DNA of 64,000 nt from DASZBX01 sp035943635 (GCA_035943635.1 DASZBX010000106.1:62001-126000); one strand, 5' to 3'; shown: positions 9,052-17,891, counted from the stretch's first letter. Program-made: numbers and translations. The notes: generated by a model not told the origin, from the letters alone.

Positions 9052-9537
9052 ATGGCGACCACGCCCGAAGTAGGCCTCGCGGCCCCTGATTTCACCCTGC
9101 CCGGCCTCCAGCTGGCCGACGGCGAGGTCACCCGGGCCGAGTACACCCTGTCCGGGCAGCTCGGCCACCCGGTGGTGCTCGCCTTCTACCCCGGCGACGA
9201 CACCTCCGTGTGCACCAAGCAGATGTGCGCCTACTCCTCCGGGCTCGAACAGTTCGCCGGACTGAACGCGACCGTGTGGGGGATCAGCCCGCAGGGCCTG
9301 GACAGCCACGAGAGCTTCGCCCGCAAGCACTCCCTGCGCCTGCCGCTGCTCGCCGACACCGAGCGGAAGGTCACCACCGCGTACGGCATCGGGCTCGGCA
9401 GCAGTTCCCTGCGTCGCGCGGTCTTCATCATCGACGGCCAGGGCATCGTGCGCTGGAAGCACGTCGCCCTGCTCGGCCTGACCTACCGCAACACCGAGAC
9501 CCTGACCGAGCGGCTGGCCGCACTGGCGAGCGTGTGA
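9052..9537 (+). CDS. bcp: Thiol peroxidase, BCP/AhpC-TSA family
   Basis: Cytosolic peroxiredoxin of 161 residues that reduces hydroperoxides. The thioredoxin-fold motif is FYPGDDTSVCTKQMC: peroxidatic Cys54 and a second Cys59 five residues later, the spacing of atypical 2-Cys BCP/PrxQ enzymes. The conserved Arg is in LRRAVFIIDGQG. Length matches the family. It is a monocistronic unit closed by a strong hairpin at 9543. Electrons probably come from thioredoxin. Confidence 0.9.
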   Translation: MATTPEVGLAAPDFTLPGLQLADGEVTRAEYTLSGQLGHPVVLAFYPGDDTSVCTKQMCAYSSGLEQFAGLNATVWGISPQGLDSHESFARKHSLRLPLLADTERKVTTAYGIGLGSSSLRRAVFIIDGQGIVRWKHVALLGLTYRNTETLTERLAALASV

Positions 9538-9542
9538 ACAGC

Positions 9543-9576
9543 CGGGCGCCCGGGACCGTGTGATCCCGGGCGCCCG
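9543..9576 (+). terminator. Terminator after peroxiredoxin gene
   Basis: 13-bp perfect stem (9543-9555 with 9564-9576) with an 8-base loop, starting 6 bases after the stop codon. Confidence 0.8.
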
Positions 9577-9611
9577 CCTTGTCTACGTCGATCTAGCGCC
9601 GTGGCCGGGAA

Positions 9612-10530
9612 CTAGCGTCGCGCCTGCGGCCGCAGCCGGATCAGCGGCGCGAGTCCCGCGCAGGCGGCGATGACCCGCTCGACTTCCTCCTCGGTCAGCT
9701 CGCTGCGTGCACGCGATCAGCCCGGCCCGCCCGGCGAACGCCTTGGCCAGGCTCGCGGTCCGGAACGCCGCCCGGTCGGACAATCCCAGCTCGACCACCA
9801 GGCCTGCGCCGCGCGGTCCGTACACGCCCAGGGAGTGCGATTCGTCGGCCACCAGCGAGCATCCGAACTCCTCGCAGGCCTCGACCAGGTCCGTCAGCGG
9901 AGCCTGATCGCCGGTGGTGCTGTAGAGCGTGTCCACGCACACCAGGCCCGGGCCGTGCTGCGCCATCAGGTGTCGTAAATGCTCGATGTCGTTGTGCACG
10001 AACGGATGCAGCGCCGCGCCGGTCCCGCGGGTGCCGGCCCACAGCGAGGCGTGCGCGAGCACGTCCAGGTAGACCGGGTGCCCGGTCGGCTCGGGGTCGA
10101 GCAGGACGCCGAGCGGGCCCACGTTGGCGTCCCAGCCGGACTGGCAGACCAGGGCCGCCGGGGACTCCATCAGCTCGGCCGCGTCCTGCTCGAACGCGCG
10201 CTGCGGGTCGTCGTCGAGCACGAACATGCCGGAGCGCATCATCCCGGCGCCCCACTCGGCCAGCGCCCGCTGCTGCGCCCCGACCACCTCCGGGTGCCGG
10301 GCCAGGGCCAGGTGGTCGTTGCTGATCAGGGAGATGTCGCCCGGCCGCGGCGCCGGCCGGTCGCGGAAAATGTGCCGGCCCCAGTCGGACACGCGCGACT
10401 CCCAGGCCGCCAGGCCGGCGGCCGGCGGGCCGGTCAGTCCGGGGTGCAGGCGGGCCGGGAGGTGCTGGGCACGAGCCGGGTGCTTCTCTCTGTCGGTGGA
10501 TTTCCCGGGAACTCTAGGGCGAAAGATCAT
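9612..10530 (-). pseudogene. Oxoamine-synthase-like PLP aminotransferase with internal deletion
   Basis: The 5' two thirds encode a fold-type I PLP enzyme of the alpha-oxoamine synthase group (AONS/KBL/CqsA-like): DISLISNDHLALARHPEV, the VADESHSLGVYGPRGAG motif, and the PLP lysine in RTASLAKAFAGRAGLIA. Right after this, at about 9700-9712, the text jumps to the family's C-terminal helix (ELTEEEVERVIAACAGLAPL), but in another frame, ending at a TAG at 9614-9612. The roughly 100 residues normally between these blocks are missing. In the original frame translation runs on as meaningless Arg/Gly-rich residues to 9583. I therefore read it as a gene broken by a deletion that also shifted the frame. 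Confidence 0.75.
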
Positions 10531-10694
10531 TCATCCCTTCATTCATCCCGTTATGTATGACAAGCTGCGCAATCCGGCGTTCACCCGGATGGCCGATCAG
10601 GCCGGTCGCCGCCCGTAGTCCCGGGGCTACGCTCGATGCAGTTCGTGCGTACCGCGAAGTTCGCGGAAGACGCGTCGACAGGCGGGAGATTGCC

Positions 10695-11315
10695 ATGGTT
10701 GCCTCAACTCGGCGTCTGACCGGCGCCGGCCTCGCCCTCGTGGGGGCGGTCGCAGCGGTGTGGAGCGCGTTCATCGGCTGGTACAACGGCCGGAAAGGTA
10801 CCGACATCCGGGTCCAGGACCTCTTCGGCAGCATCACCTCGAACCACGCGAACACCTTCGCGTCGATGTTCCTGCCGCTGGGCGTGGCCGCGCTGCTCAC
10901 GCTCGCCGGCATAGCGCTGCAGTCGCGCTGGCTGTGGGCGCTCGCGGGCCTGATCTCGATCGCCACGCCCGCGCTGTGGGCGCTGCGCCAGTCGCAGACC
11001 TTCTTCGGCCTGCACGCGGACCTGACCGGCCGCGGCCCCGGCCTCGCGGCCGCCGGCGGCGTGCTGATGCTGGTGGCCGCCGCGGTGGCCACGGGTCCGG
11101 CCCGGCACGCGGTTCCGCGCCGCCAGCGGGTGGCCGAGCCGGTGATGGCCGCCGAGCCGGTGGTCACGCCCGAGCAGCCGGCCATGCGGGATGAGTGGGA
11201 GCAGTCCAGCCAGTCCTACCAGCAGGGCTACGCCCACGGGATGGAGCAGGCGGACGAGAAGACCGTCGAGACCGAGACGCTCGGCCGCCGCCGGTCCTCC
11301 TCCGACGACACCTGA
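10695..11315 (+). CDS. Four-helix integral membrane protein, hypothetical
   Basis: Unrecognised membrane protein of 206 residues. Four hydrophobic segments are visible (GLALVGAVAAVWSAFIGWY; MFLPLGVAALLTLAGIAL; WLWALAGLISIATPALWAL; GLAAAGGVLMLVAAAVAT), then a charged, acidic cytoplasmic tail ending in SSSDDT. The ATG at 10695 (GGCGGGAG upstream) gives a positive N-terminus before helix 1. It is found alone, followed by a perfect terminator hairpin. Confidence 0.7.
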   Translation: MVASTRRLTGAGLALVGAVAAVWSAFIGWYNGRKGTDIRVQDLFGSITSNHANTFASMFLPLGVAALLTLAGIALQSRWLWALAGLISIATPALWALRQSQTFFGLHADLTGRGPGLAAAGGVLMLVAAAVATGPARHAVPRRQRVAEPVMAAEPVVTPEQPAMRDEWEQSSQSYQQGYAHGMEQADEKTVETETLGRRRSSSDDT

Positions 11316-11353
11316 GCCCGCCGAGGCTGAGGGGAATCGCCGCGAGATCGCGG

Positions 11354-11389
11354 AGATCGCCGGGACCGGTCAGCCGGTCCCGGCGATCT
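11354..11389. terminator. Bidirectional terminator
   Basis: 16-bp perfect stem (11354-11369 with 11374-11389) and a TCAG loop between convergent membrane-protein genes. Confidence 0.85.
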
Positions 11390-11416
11390 GCCGTCCGCCG
11401 GGCGCAGCCGGAGATC

Positions 11417-12655
11417 TCAAGAACTGCCGGGGACGTCGGAGGCCTCGGCCTTCGGCGTTTGCGCGACACTCTCGTCCGGATCGTCCTCGGCCGGGTTCGG
11501 CTGACCGTCCTGTGCCGCCGGCTCTTCCGCCTGCGCCCGGGCCTCGTCCCCGGCCGGGTCCGGCGCGCCGCCCGGGCCCTCCAGCAGCCCGGTGTCCCGG
11601 TGCAGCCACTTCCAGATCGTGAACGTCCCGGCCCCGAACGGGATCGGCGCGAAGAAGGTCAGCGCCCGGGTCAGCAGCACCGCGGCGGCGATCCGGTCGG
11701 TCACCGGGCCGCTGGCCCCGGAGGCCAGGTAGGAGGTGAGTCCGACCTCGGTGATGCCCAGGCCGCCGGGGGTGATCGGGATCGTGGTCAGCAGCCGGAT
11801 CAGCGCGAAGCCGGCGAAGGAGTGCTGCCAGGAGACCTCGGCCGCGGTCACCCCGCAGGCGCGCAGGCAGGCCATCTGGACGAACCAGCCGCCGAGGTCG
11901 CTGAGCACCGTGGCCAGGGTGATCCACCAGCCGCGCCGGCGCAGCAGTTCGGTGGCCCGGTGCTTGAAGTCCAGGAAACCGCGCTCGACGTTGCGCGGCC
12001 CGGTCCGGTGGAACAGCCCGCAGGCCCAGCTGACCACGCGCTGGGCCACCCGGCCGAGCGCCGCCATCGTGGTGTCGTTGTGCAGCGCCGCGGTCAGCGC
12101 GGCCACCGCGCCGACGAACACGCCCGCGCCGATGATCGTGGCCAGCACCAGGCCGCCGGCCGCGGTGCCGACCGTGAGCAGCGCGACCAGGGCGATCGCC
12201 GGGGTGCCGAACTTGGCGAACTGGCTCCACAGGCCGGAGATCAGGGTGTACAGGGTGAAGTCCTCGCCGCTGTACCCCCAGGTCGCGGCCATGGTCCAAC
12301 TGACCCCGAGGGCGATCGCGCCGCCGGCCGGGACGGTGTTGGCCACCGCGGTCGAGGACAGGTTCATCGCCGCCGCCCGGCCGAAGTTCAGCCCGGGCAG
12401 GCAGGACATGATCATCCACCAGGTGAAGGTCAGGTTCAGCAGGGTGACCGCGACCAGGCCCAGGATCCACGCCCCGCTCATCCCCTGGACCACGTTCCAG
12501 GCGACCTTGTAGGAGGCGATCTGCGGGAAGATGAAGGCGAACACCGCGACGATCACGACCACGGACAGCAGTTGCAGCAGCCGGTGCCGCATCGATTTCC
12601 CGCGCCGTGGCTCCGCCTGCTGCGGCTCGGGGCCCCCGCGATCTACGTTCTGCAC
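11417..12655 (-). CDS. LPG-synthase-like transmembrane protein (UPF0104 family)
   Basis: Polytopic membrane protein of 412 residues resembling the lysylphosphatidylglycerol synthase transmembrane domain/AglD family. Features include an N-terminal helix (LLSVVVIVAVFAFIFPQI), the family region around MNLSSTAVANTVPAGGAIALG, and the later GFALIRLLTTIPITPGGLGITE signature. There is no C-terminal aminoacyl-transferase domain, so it is not a full MprF. The last 55 residues are an acidic, Gln/Pro/Glu-rich tail. Homologues act as flippases or in lipid/glycan transport; the substrate is unknown. Confidence 0.8.
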   Translation of the reverse strand: MQNVDRGGPEPQQAEPRRGKSMRHRLLQLLSVVVIVAVFAFIFPQIASYKVAWNVVQGMSGAWILGLVAVTLLNLTFTWWMIMSCLPGLNFGRAAAMNLSSTAVANTVPAGGAIALGVSWTMAATWGYSGEDFTLYTLISGLWSQFAKFGTPAIALVALLTVGTAAGGLVLATIIGAGVFVGAVAALTAALHNDTTMAALGRVAQRVVSWACGLFHRTGPRNVERGFLDFKHRATELLRRRGWWITLATVLSDLGGWFVQMACLRACGVTAAEVSWQHSFAGFALIRLLTTIPITPGGLGITEVGLTSYLASGASGPVTDRIAAAVLLTRALTFFAPIPFGAGTFTIWKWLHRDTGLLEGPGGAPDPAGDEARAQAEEPAAQDGQPNPAEDDPDESVAQTPKAEASDVPGSS

Positions 12656-12739
12656 GTTTGTCAGTCTATGAGAAAAGCCTGCTGAAGAACGGGACGCGTG
12701 CGCCCGTCAGGCGCGGCGGTTCGGGCCGCGAATTGCCAC

Positions 12740-12769
12740 CGCCCCGCCGGACGTCGTCGGCGGGGCGGG
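12740..12769 (-). terminator. Terminator after G1 peptidase gene
   Basis: 11-bp perfect stem (12740-12750 with 12759-12769) about 20 bases downstream of the peptidase stop. Confidence 0.6.
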
Positions 12770-12791
12770 GCGGTTCAGGGGCGGGCGGGTG

Positions 12792-13589
12792 TCAGCTCGC
12801 TGCTTTCCACACGTCGGAGAACGTGCCGCCGGAGATGCTGCCCGGCTGCGCCTTGGTGTCGCTGTTGCCGGCCATCACGATCTCGGTCGGCGACAGGCTG
12901 CCCAGGGCGGTGCCGCCGGCCGTGGCGCCGGTGAAGGTGACCGTGCCGAAGTTCGACAGCTTGGCGATCGAGCCGCCGACCTCGGTGGCCTCGGCGATCA
13001 CCTCGGCCGAGGAGTCCTTGTAGCCGGAGGAGCCGGAGTGCGTGGTGGTCTTGGTCCAGCCCTGGGTGCTGTCCTTCAGGGTCATCGTGAAGGTGCCGTT
13101 GCCGTTGTCGGTGACCGAGGCGGTCAGCGAGTCGCCCGGCGCGACGGTGACCGAGTAGGGGCTCTCCGAGGCCGGCAGCACCTCCCACCAGGCGCCGTAC
13201 TCGGCCCGGCCGCCGATGCAGTCGGCCTCGGTGCCGGTCTGCTCCAGGGCCGAGTTGCTGTAGCCGTCCAGCCCAACCCAGAAGGAGGAGTACGTGCTCT
13301 TGGACGAGCAGGTGACCGCGGGCTGCTTCCACGAGGCGGAGACCGACTTGAACGCGCCGGTGCCGCCGGTGGCCGCGTAGCCGGACCAGTTGGTCGAGGA
13401 GACCGTGGTGTTCTTCAGGCTGGTCAGGGCGTGCAGGCCGTGGCTTTCCTGGGTCGCGACGGCCGCGCTGACCTGGGCCGGGGCCGAGTGCGCGGGGGCC
13501 GGGGCGGCGAACGCGGCGGGGGAGGAGAAGGCGGCGACGGCGCCCGCGGCGCCGAGCACGAGCAGGCGGACCGTGATCCTCTGGGACAT
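12792..13589 (-). CDS. Secreted G1 family (eqolisin-type) glutamic peptidase
   Basis: Predicted secreted acid protease of 265 residues. Signal peptide at 1-29 (VLGAAGAVAAFSSPAAFA), a short propeptide-like stretch, then the G1 beta-sandwich: WSGYAATGGTGAFKSV, ASWKQPAVTC, FWVGLDG, catalytic Gln117 in LEQTGTEADC, AWWEVLP, and catalytic Glu196 in SSAEVIAEA. Both members of the Gln/Glu dyad known from scytalidoglutamic peptidase are present. G1 enzymes work at low pH, which would fit a soil saprophyte. ATG at 13589 with GGGAG upstream. Confidence 0.88.
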   Translation of the reverse strand: MSQRITVRLLVLGAAGAVAAFSSPAAFAAPAPAHSAPAQVSAAVATQESHGLHALTSLKNTTVSSTNWSGYAATGGTGAFKSVSASWKQPAVTCSSKSTYSSFWVGLDGYSNSALEQTGTEADCIGGRAEYGAWWEVLPASESPYSVTVAPGDSLTASVTDNGNGTFTMTLKDSTQGWTKTTTHSGSSGYKDSSAEVIAEATEVGGSIAKLSNFGTVTFTGATAGGTALGSLSPTEIVMAGNSDTKAQPGSISGGTFSDVWKAAS

Positions 13590-14068
13590 GGGGGAACTCC
13601 CTCATTCATGGCAAGGGGGGTCGGCCGGGCCGGCCGATCGTTCGGCCGCCCGGTGCAGGGGACGCCGCCTGGAGGTGGGTTTTCTTCCGGTCGGCGGTCC
13701 TCAGCTTGGGCGAGGCTCCGGCGCTCGGCAAGGAGTCTGCCGACGTTTAGCCTTGAGGGAATTCCCTAGAGGGGCACAGGGGATCCGGGGCAGGCGGATC
13801 AGAGCCGGAATGTTTCCGGCAGAGGTCCTGTCGCAGACTCGTGTTACATGTGGGGAAACCAGCCCAACGGCAGGTCAAGATTCGGAAAACAGCTGGGCTG
13901 CGGCCCTTCCCGCGCGCCGCGTACTCGGCGGTATGGTGCTCCGCGAGGCGCCGCGGCGGCAGGCCGACCCGGGCCGGCCGCCGGCCCCGCGCGACCCGGC
14001 GGTCCCCAGGCCGCCGTCCCGCCCGCGGGCCGCCGTCGACCGGTGTCGAGGAAGGACGGCAGGAGACC
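13590..14068. other. Intergenic region, G1 peptidase/XRE regulator
   Basis: 479 bases without a convincing gene. It must hold two divergent promoters. A 12-bp palindrome AGGGAATTCCCT is at 13756-13767 and is the only AT-containing symmetric element. Reading frames here are arginine-rich GC shadows. Confidence 0.45.
13756..13767. promoter_or_regulatory. 12-bp palindrome, possible operator
   Basis: AGGGAATTCCCT is perfectly self-complementary and lies between divergent genes; binding protein unknown. Confidence 0.35.
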
Positions 14069-15160
14069 ATGGAGGCCATTCCGGCGCCGCTCGGCCGCAC
14101 CCGTCCCGCCCCGGCCGGCCCGGCCCCGGCCCGCCGGGCGATACATCAGCATCCTGACTCACGGCCCGATCTGCGCCCCGGATCCCCGCCCGGCCGCCCG
14201 GATCCGCCGCCCGCCCTGGCCGAGCTGCTGCGCACCGGGCCGTTCCATCAGGCCCTGCGCGCGGCGGTCGCGGCCGGCGGGCTGAGCCTGGACCGGATCC
14301 AGGACCGGCTGGCCCGGCGCGGGGCCACGGTCTCGGTGGCCACCCTCAGCTCCTGGCAGTCCGGCCGGTTCCGGCCCGAGCGCCCGCGCTCGATGGCCGT
14401 GCTCGCCGCCCTGGAGGAGGTGCTGGGCCTGGCGCCGGAGGCACTGTCCGCGCTGCTCGGCCCGCCGCGCCCGCGCGGGCGCTGGCTGCGCGCCCCGGCC
14501 GACCAGCTCGGCCTGTCCGCCACCTGGGCCGGCGCGGACGACGTCAGGTCCGCGCTGCGCCTGGTCGACACCCGCTGGGACGACAGCCTGGCCCGGATCA
14601 GCTGCCACACCCGGCTGGAGATGGACGCGCACGGCCGCGAGCGGTCCCTGCGCAGCCGCCAGCTGCTGCGGGCCGAGTGCGACGGCCCGGACCGGTGGAT
14701 CACCGTCTACCAGTTGGACGATCCCGGGCCCCCGCCGCGGCTGAGCGTGCAGGCGCCGGGCCGCACCGGCCGGGTGGTCGAGTGGGCGCACAGCGGCCTG
14801 ATCGTGGCCGAGGTGCTCTTCGACCGGCCGCTGGCCCGCGGCGAGACGATCATCGTCGAGTACGTCCTGGACCACCACCAGCCGCGCCCCTACTCCGAGT
14901 TCATGCAGTCGACGCTGCACGTCCCGGTGCGCGAGTACGTGATGGAGGTCCGGTTCGACCCGCGGGCGGTGCCGGACACCTGCCACTCGTTCCGCAGTGC
15001 CGAGCCCGGATCCAGGGTGCAGGAACGGATCCTGCGCCCGGACGCGATCGGCGCCGTGCACTCGGTCGCCCTCGGCGCCGGCCCGTGCCGCCTGGGCATC
15101 CGGTGGAGCTGGTCCCGGCGCCCGGTCGGCGCCGGGCCGCTGGAACCGGGCCGGGCCTGA
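14069..15160 (+). CDS. XRE-type HTH protein with large C-terminal domain
   Basis: Putative transcriptional regulator of 363 residues. After a Pro/Arg-rich N-terminus (1-50), residues about 58-112 form an HTH in which a helix-turn-helix pair (LSLDRIQDRLARRG, VATLSSWQSGRFRPERPRS) resembles XRE domains of Streptomyces proteins. The remaining 240 residues are a beta-rich domain (VVEWAHSGLIVAEVLFDRPL, ETIIVEYVLDHHQPRPYSEF) of unknown function that recurs in actinomycete XRE proteins. ATG at 14069 has AGGAG just upstream. No ligand or target can be named. Confidence 0.75.
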   Translation: MEAIPAPLGRTRPAPAGPAPARRAIHQHPDSRPDLRPGSPPGRPDPPPALAELLRTGPFHQALRAAVAAGGLSLDRIQDRLARRGATVSVATLSSWQSGRFRPERPRSMAVLAALEEVLGLAPEALSALLGPPRPRGRWLRAPADQLGLSATWAGADDVRSALRLVDTRWDDSLARISCHTRLEMDAHGRERSLRSRQLLRAECDGPDRWITVYQLDDPGPPPRLSVQAPGRTGRVVEWAHSGLIVAEVLFDRPLARGETIIVEYVLDHHQPRPYSEFMQSTLHVPVREYVMEVRFDPRAVPDTCHSFRSAEPGSRVQERILRPDAIGAVHSVALGAGPCRLGIRWSWSRRPVGAGPLEPGRA

Positions 15161-15172
15161 GACCCGCGGACC

Positions 15173-15532
15173 TCAGCTTTCCAGGTGCTCGCTGAACTGC
15201 TGGATCCGGGTCGCCTCCAGGTCCAGCGCGCGCTGGGCGTTCATCAGCGCCTTCGAGGTGTACGTCCCGCGGGACCGGGCCGCGAGCAGCGCCTGGTGTT
15301 CCGCGGTCAGGGCCTTCAGCCGCAGCCGGATGTACTGGGCGCGCTGCGCGGTGTCCGGGGTCGGCTTCTCGGCCTCGTCCTCCTCGGAGTCGGCGCGGAT
15401 CCGGGTGTCCAAACTGAGCCCGATGCCGACGATGACCAGTCCCAGCGGCGCGGCCAGGCCGAGCCGGTCCGACAGCGCGGCGACGGTCACGATGCTGATC
15501 ACACCGATGACCACGATCAGGGTCAGTTCCAT
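15173..15532 (-). pseudogene. Na+/H+ antiporter reduced to N- and C-terminal ends
   Basis: The 119-residue frame is open, but its halves come from opposite ends of a CPA1-type cation/proton antiporter. Residues 1-42 (LIVVIGVISIVTVAALSDRL, then LGLAAPLGLVIVGIGLSL) match the first transmembrane helices; residues about 65-115 (YIRLRLKALTAEHQALLAAR, SKALMNAQRALDLEATRI) match the cytoplasmic tail. The roughly 400 residues carrying the ion-binding helices are absent. It cannot transport by itself. I infer an in-frame internal deletion; a retained short membrane peptide with another role is possible but less likely. Confidence 0.6.
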
Positions 15533-16179
15533 GGCATCCGCGCAGTCTCGATCGGGCTGCGGAAGACGTACTCACCCCACCCGTGTTCCATGGGTGGGTT
15601 TCTACCACGCTGGTCCGGTCGCTGTCGGATCATGCGCGGCCAGGTCGCGGCGCGGTGCGTCGCCGGGCGTGCTCACCGGCACCTGCGGTCGGGTCGGCGC
15701 GCTCGGGCGGCGAACCGGCAGACCCGGCGCGGGTAGTGCGACGCCGCGCCCGCGCGGGAACGTCCGCCCGCCTGGCCCAGCCTGGTATGCCGATCGGAAC
15801 CGGGCACGACTCCACCCCTCACCGTGCGCCGGGTGCGCTCTGGGCGCGCCCGGCCGCGAGTCCGCAGGACGAATGACCTTGTGTGTGACCGTGAACGTGC
15901 GCGCCGGGACGCGCCGCAACCCCGAGACCCCGGCACGTGCGGGGCCCTGCGCTCCCGCGCCGCGCGGGCGCAGGTGAATCAGTCTTCGTAGGACAGCGTG
16001 AGCATAACCGCGGCCGCGGCGCCGCTGGAAGGGCCGCGGCCGGGTCCGCGAATCGCTCGGCCGGCCGGCTGGCGCCCCTCGCGCGCTGGCACGCGCTCCC
16101 GGGGAGGTGTCAGGGGTGTGACTGGGGGCCGGGACGCCGCGGCGGCGGCCGGCTCGGGCGTGGTCGGTTGTGGAGTCGG
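15533..16179. other. Long gene-free region
   Basis: 647 bases with no supportable gene. Long open frames exist on both strands but are arginine/alanine/proline-rich and have no good ribosome-binding sites. A 7-bp hairpin (CCCACCC with GGGTGGG, 15576-15598, followed by TTTCT) resembles a weak terminator on the plus strand. The 16000-16170 part is very GC-rich. Nothing else was identified; it may be the debris of deleted genes. Confidence 0.45.
15576..15598 (+). terminator. Weak terminator-like hairpin
   Basis: CCCACCC and GGGTGGG pair across a 9-base loop and are followed by TTTCT. There is no complete gene directly upstream on this strand. Confidence 0.3.
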
Positions 16180-17034
16180 CTAGCGTTCGTCGGCCGGGAA
16201 GTCGGCCGGGAATTCGGCCGAGCGGCTCACGTCCGCCCACTTCTCGGTCTCCTCGGCCCGGATCTGCCCGGCCCGCAGCGCCGCGGCGACCGCGTCCGAG
16301 CCGAGCAGCAGCCGCCGCGGCGGGTCCTGGCCCGAGACCACGTCGATGATCACCCGCGCGGCCCGGGCCGGGTCGCCCGGCTGGGTCCCGTCATTCTCCC
16401 GCCGGTACTCGTTGATCGCGCCGACCGTCTCCCGGTAGTCCGCGCCGACCGGGTGCAGGGTCATCGACGAGCCCTGCCAGTCGGTCCGGAACGCGCCCGG
16501 CTCGACGATGACCACCGCCACCCCGAACGGCGCGACCTCGTTGGCCAGCACCTCGGAGAAGCCCTCGACGGCGAACTTCGCGGCCTGGTACGCGCCCATC
16601 CCGGGCGTGCCGCCGACCCGCCCGCCGATCGAGGAGAACTGCACGAACACGCCCGACCGCTGCCTGCGCAGCACCGGCAGCGCGGCCCGGGTGACGTTGA
16701 CCACCCCGAACAGGGTGGTTTCGATCTGGGCCCGGAAGTCGGCCGGGTCCATCTCCTCGATCGGCGCGCTGTTGGCGTATCCGGCGTTGTTGACCACCAC
16801 GTCCAGCCCGCCGAAGGTCTCGACCGCGGCCCGCACGGCCCGGTCGGCCGCGTTGGGGTCGGTCACATCCAGGGCGATCGCCCGGACCCGGTCGCCGGAT
16901 CGGGCGGCGAGGTCTTCGAGCTGCTCCGGGCGCCGCGCGGTGGCCACGACGCGGTCGCCGGCGGCCAGCATTGCCTCGGCCAGGTGCCGCCCGAATCCGC
17001 GCGAAGCGCCGGTGATCAGCCAGGTCTTGGTCAT
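16180..17034 (-). CDS. SDR family oxidoreductase
   Basis: Classical short-chain dehydrogenase of 284 residues. Motifs: TGASRGFGRHLAEAML (cofactor binding), NNAGYANSAP, FVQFSSIGGRVG with the catalytic Ser, YQAAK (YxxxK). The Arg pair after beta-2 (ATARRPEQ) suggests NADP(H). ATG at 17034 is preceded by GAGGAGA; upstream in-frame extensions are rejected. It belongs to the ketoreductase-like group often annotated as 'oxidoreductase'. A TetR-like tail lies immediately upstream on the other strand, which suggests that its regulator gene has been lost. Confidence 0.9.
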   Translation of the reverse strand: MTKTWLITGASRGFGRHLAEAMLAAGDRVVATARRPEQLEDLAARSGDRVRAIALDVTDPNAADRAVRAAVETFGGLDVVVNNAGYANSAPIEEMDPADFRAQIETTLFGVVNVTRAALPVLRRQRSGVFVQFSSIGGRVGGTPGMGAYQAAKFAVEGFSEVLANEVAPFGVAVVIVEPGAFRTDWQGSSMTLHPVGADYRETVGAINEYRRENDGTQPGDPARAARVIIDVVSGQDPPRRLLLGSDAVAAALRAGQIRAEETEKWADVSRSAEFPADFPADER

Positions 17035-17067
17035 GGGAGTCTCTCCTCGGCTCGGTCCGGTCCGCCC

Positions 17068-17208
17068 GACTGCTGGATCAGCACCCTGTTGATCCAGCTG
17101 ACGAACCAGGCCTCGAAGTCTCTGCCCGAGCTGAGCGCGGCGCAGGCCGCCGACGTCGTGGTCGACACGCTGCTGCGCGGCGTCGGCGGGAGTCAGGCCT
17201 CTGGTTAG
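17068..17208 (+). pseudogene. 3' remnant of a TetR-type regulator
   Basis: About 45 codons read LLIQLTNQASKSLPELSAAQ followed by AADVVVDTLLRGVGG, the pattern of the last helices of TetR regulators ('LTPEQAADLLVDALLRGL'). No HTH or start precedes it, because the SDR start is only 34 bases away. Most likely the 3' scrap of a deleted regulator of the adjacent SDR. Confidence 0.35.
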
Positions 17209-17264
17209 GTCGCCGGCGAACAAATCACCTGCACCGGCCTGACGTGCGGCGGTATCCTCGGACC

Positions 17265-17810
17265 ATGACAACGACACTGGCCGACGGCGGCGCCGGGGAT
17301 CTGCCGGAGTGGTACCGGCCGCCGCAGATGATCGGCGGGCACGCCGCGGGCACGGCCCTGTTCGGGCGCACGGACCGGTGCGTCGTGGCCGTCCGGCAGG
17401 TCCTGGCCTACCCGGTCGGCATCGAGGTCGTGGTCGAGGCGCACACCCGCGGATTCGCGCCCGAGGAGACGACGGACTTCCCGTCTCCCCCCTGGCTTGC
17501 GCAACCGCGCTTCCGGATCCGCTTCGCCGACGGCCGCGAATCCGGCCAGGGCGAGGAGGCCGGCCTGCGCACCGGGCTCGGGCCGATGCTCAGCCCGGTC
17601 GGCTCCGAACACAGCTCGGGCGGCCCGGACAACGGCGAGGACATCCGGCTGAGCCTGTGGATCTGGCCGCTGCCGCCGGCCGGGCCGGTCACCCTGACCT
17701 GCCGGTGGCCCGAACGCGGTCTGCCGGAGGCCGAGATCGTCCTGGACGGGGCCGCGATCCGCGCCGCGGCCGACCTGGCCGAGCCGTTCTGGCTGGAATC
17801 CGGGTCCTGA
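17265..17810 (+). CDS. Hypothetical protein, actinobacterial
   Basis: Unrecognised soluble protein of 181 residues. It starts MTTTLADGGAGDLPEWYRPP at ATG 17265; the frame is also open seven codons further up. The body has beta-strand-like segments (RCVVAVRQVLAYPVGIEVVV, RFRIRFADG, RLSLWIWPLPPAGPVTLTCR) and a conserved-looking end (AIRAAADLAEPFWLESGS). The pattern suggests a small beta-sandwich protein. No signal peptide or motif indicates function. GC3 is high and the frame is well kept, supporting a real gene. Confidence 0.65.
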   Translation: MTTTLADGGAGDLPEWYRPPQMIGGHAAGTALFGRTDRCVVAVRQVLAYPVGIEVVVEAHTRGFAPEETTDFPSPPWLAQPRFRIRFADGRESGQGEEAGLRTGLGPMLSPVGSEHSSGGPDNGEDIRLSLWIWPLPPAGPVTLTCRWPERGLPEAEIVLDGAAIRAAADLAEPFWLESGS

Positions 17811-17819
17811 TCGGCTTTT

Positions 17820-17859
17820 CCCGCTTGCCCGCTTGCCCGCTTGCCCGCTTGCCCGCTTG
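17820..17859. repeat. Five tandem copies of an 8-bp unit
   Basis: CCCGCTTG is repeated exactly five times right after the stop of the hypothetical gene and just before the 3' end of the TetR gene. A copy-number-variable microsatellite. Confidence 0.9.
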
Positions 17860-17891
17860 CCGCCGGGTCGGGCGGGCGGCGGTATGTCTGC

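Noticed and set aside
15602..16240. Minus-strand open frame filling the 15.5-16.2 kb gap
   Set aside because: Arg/Pro/Ala-rich shadow-like composition, no start signal, and it runs into the end of the SDR gene.
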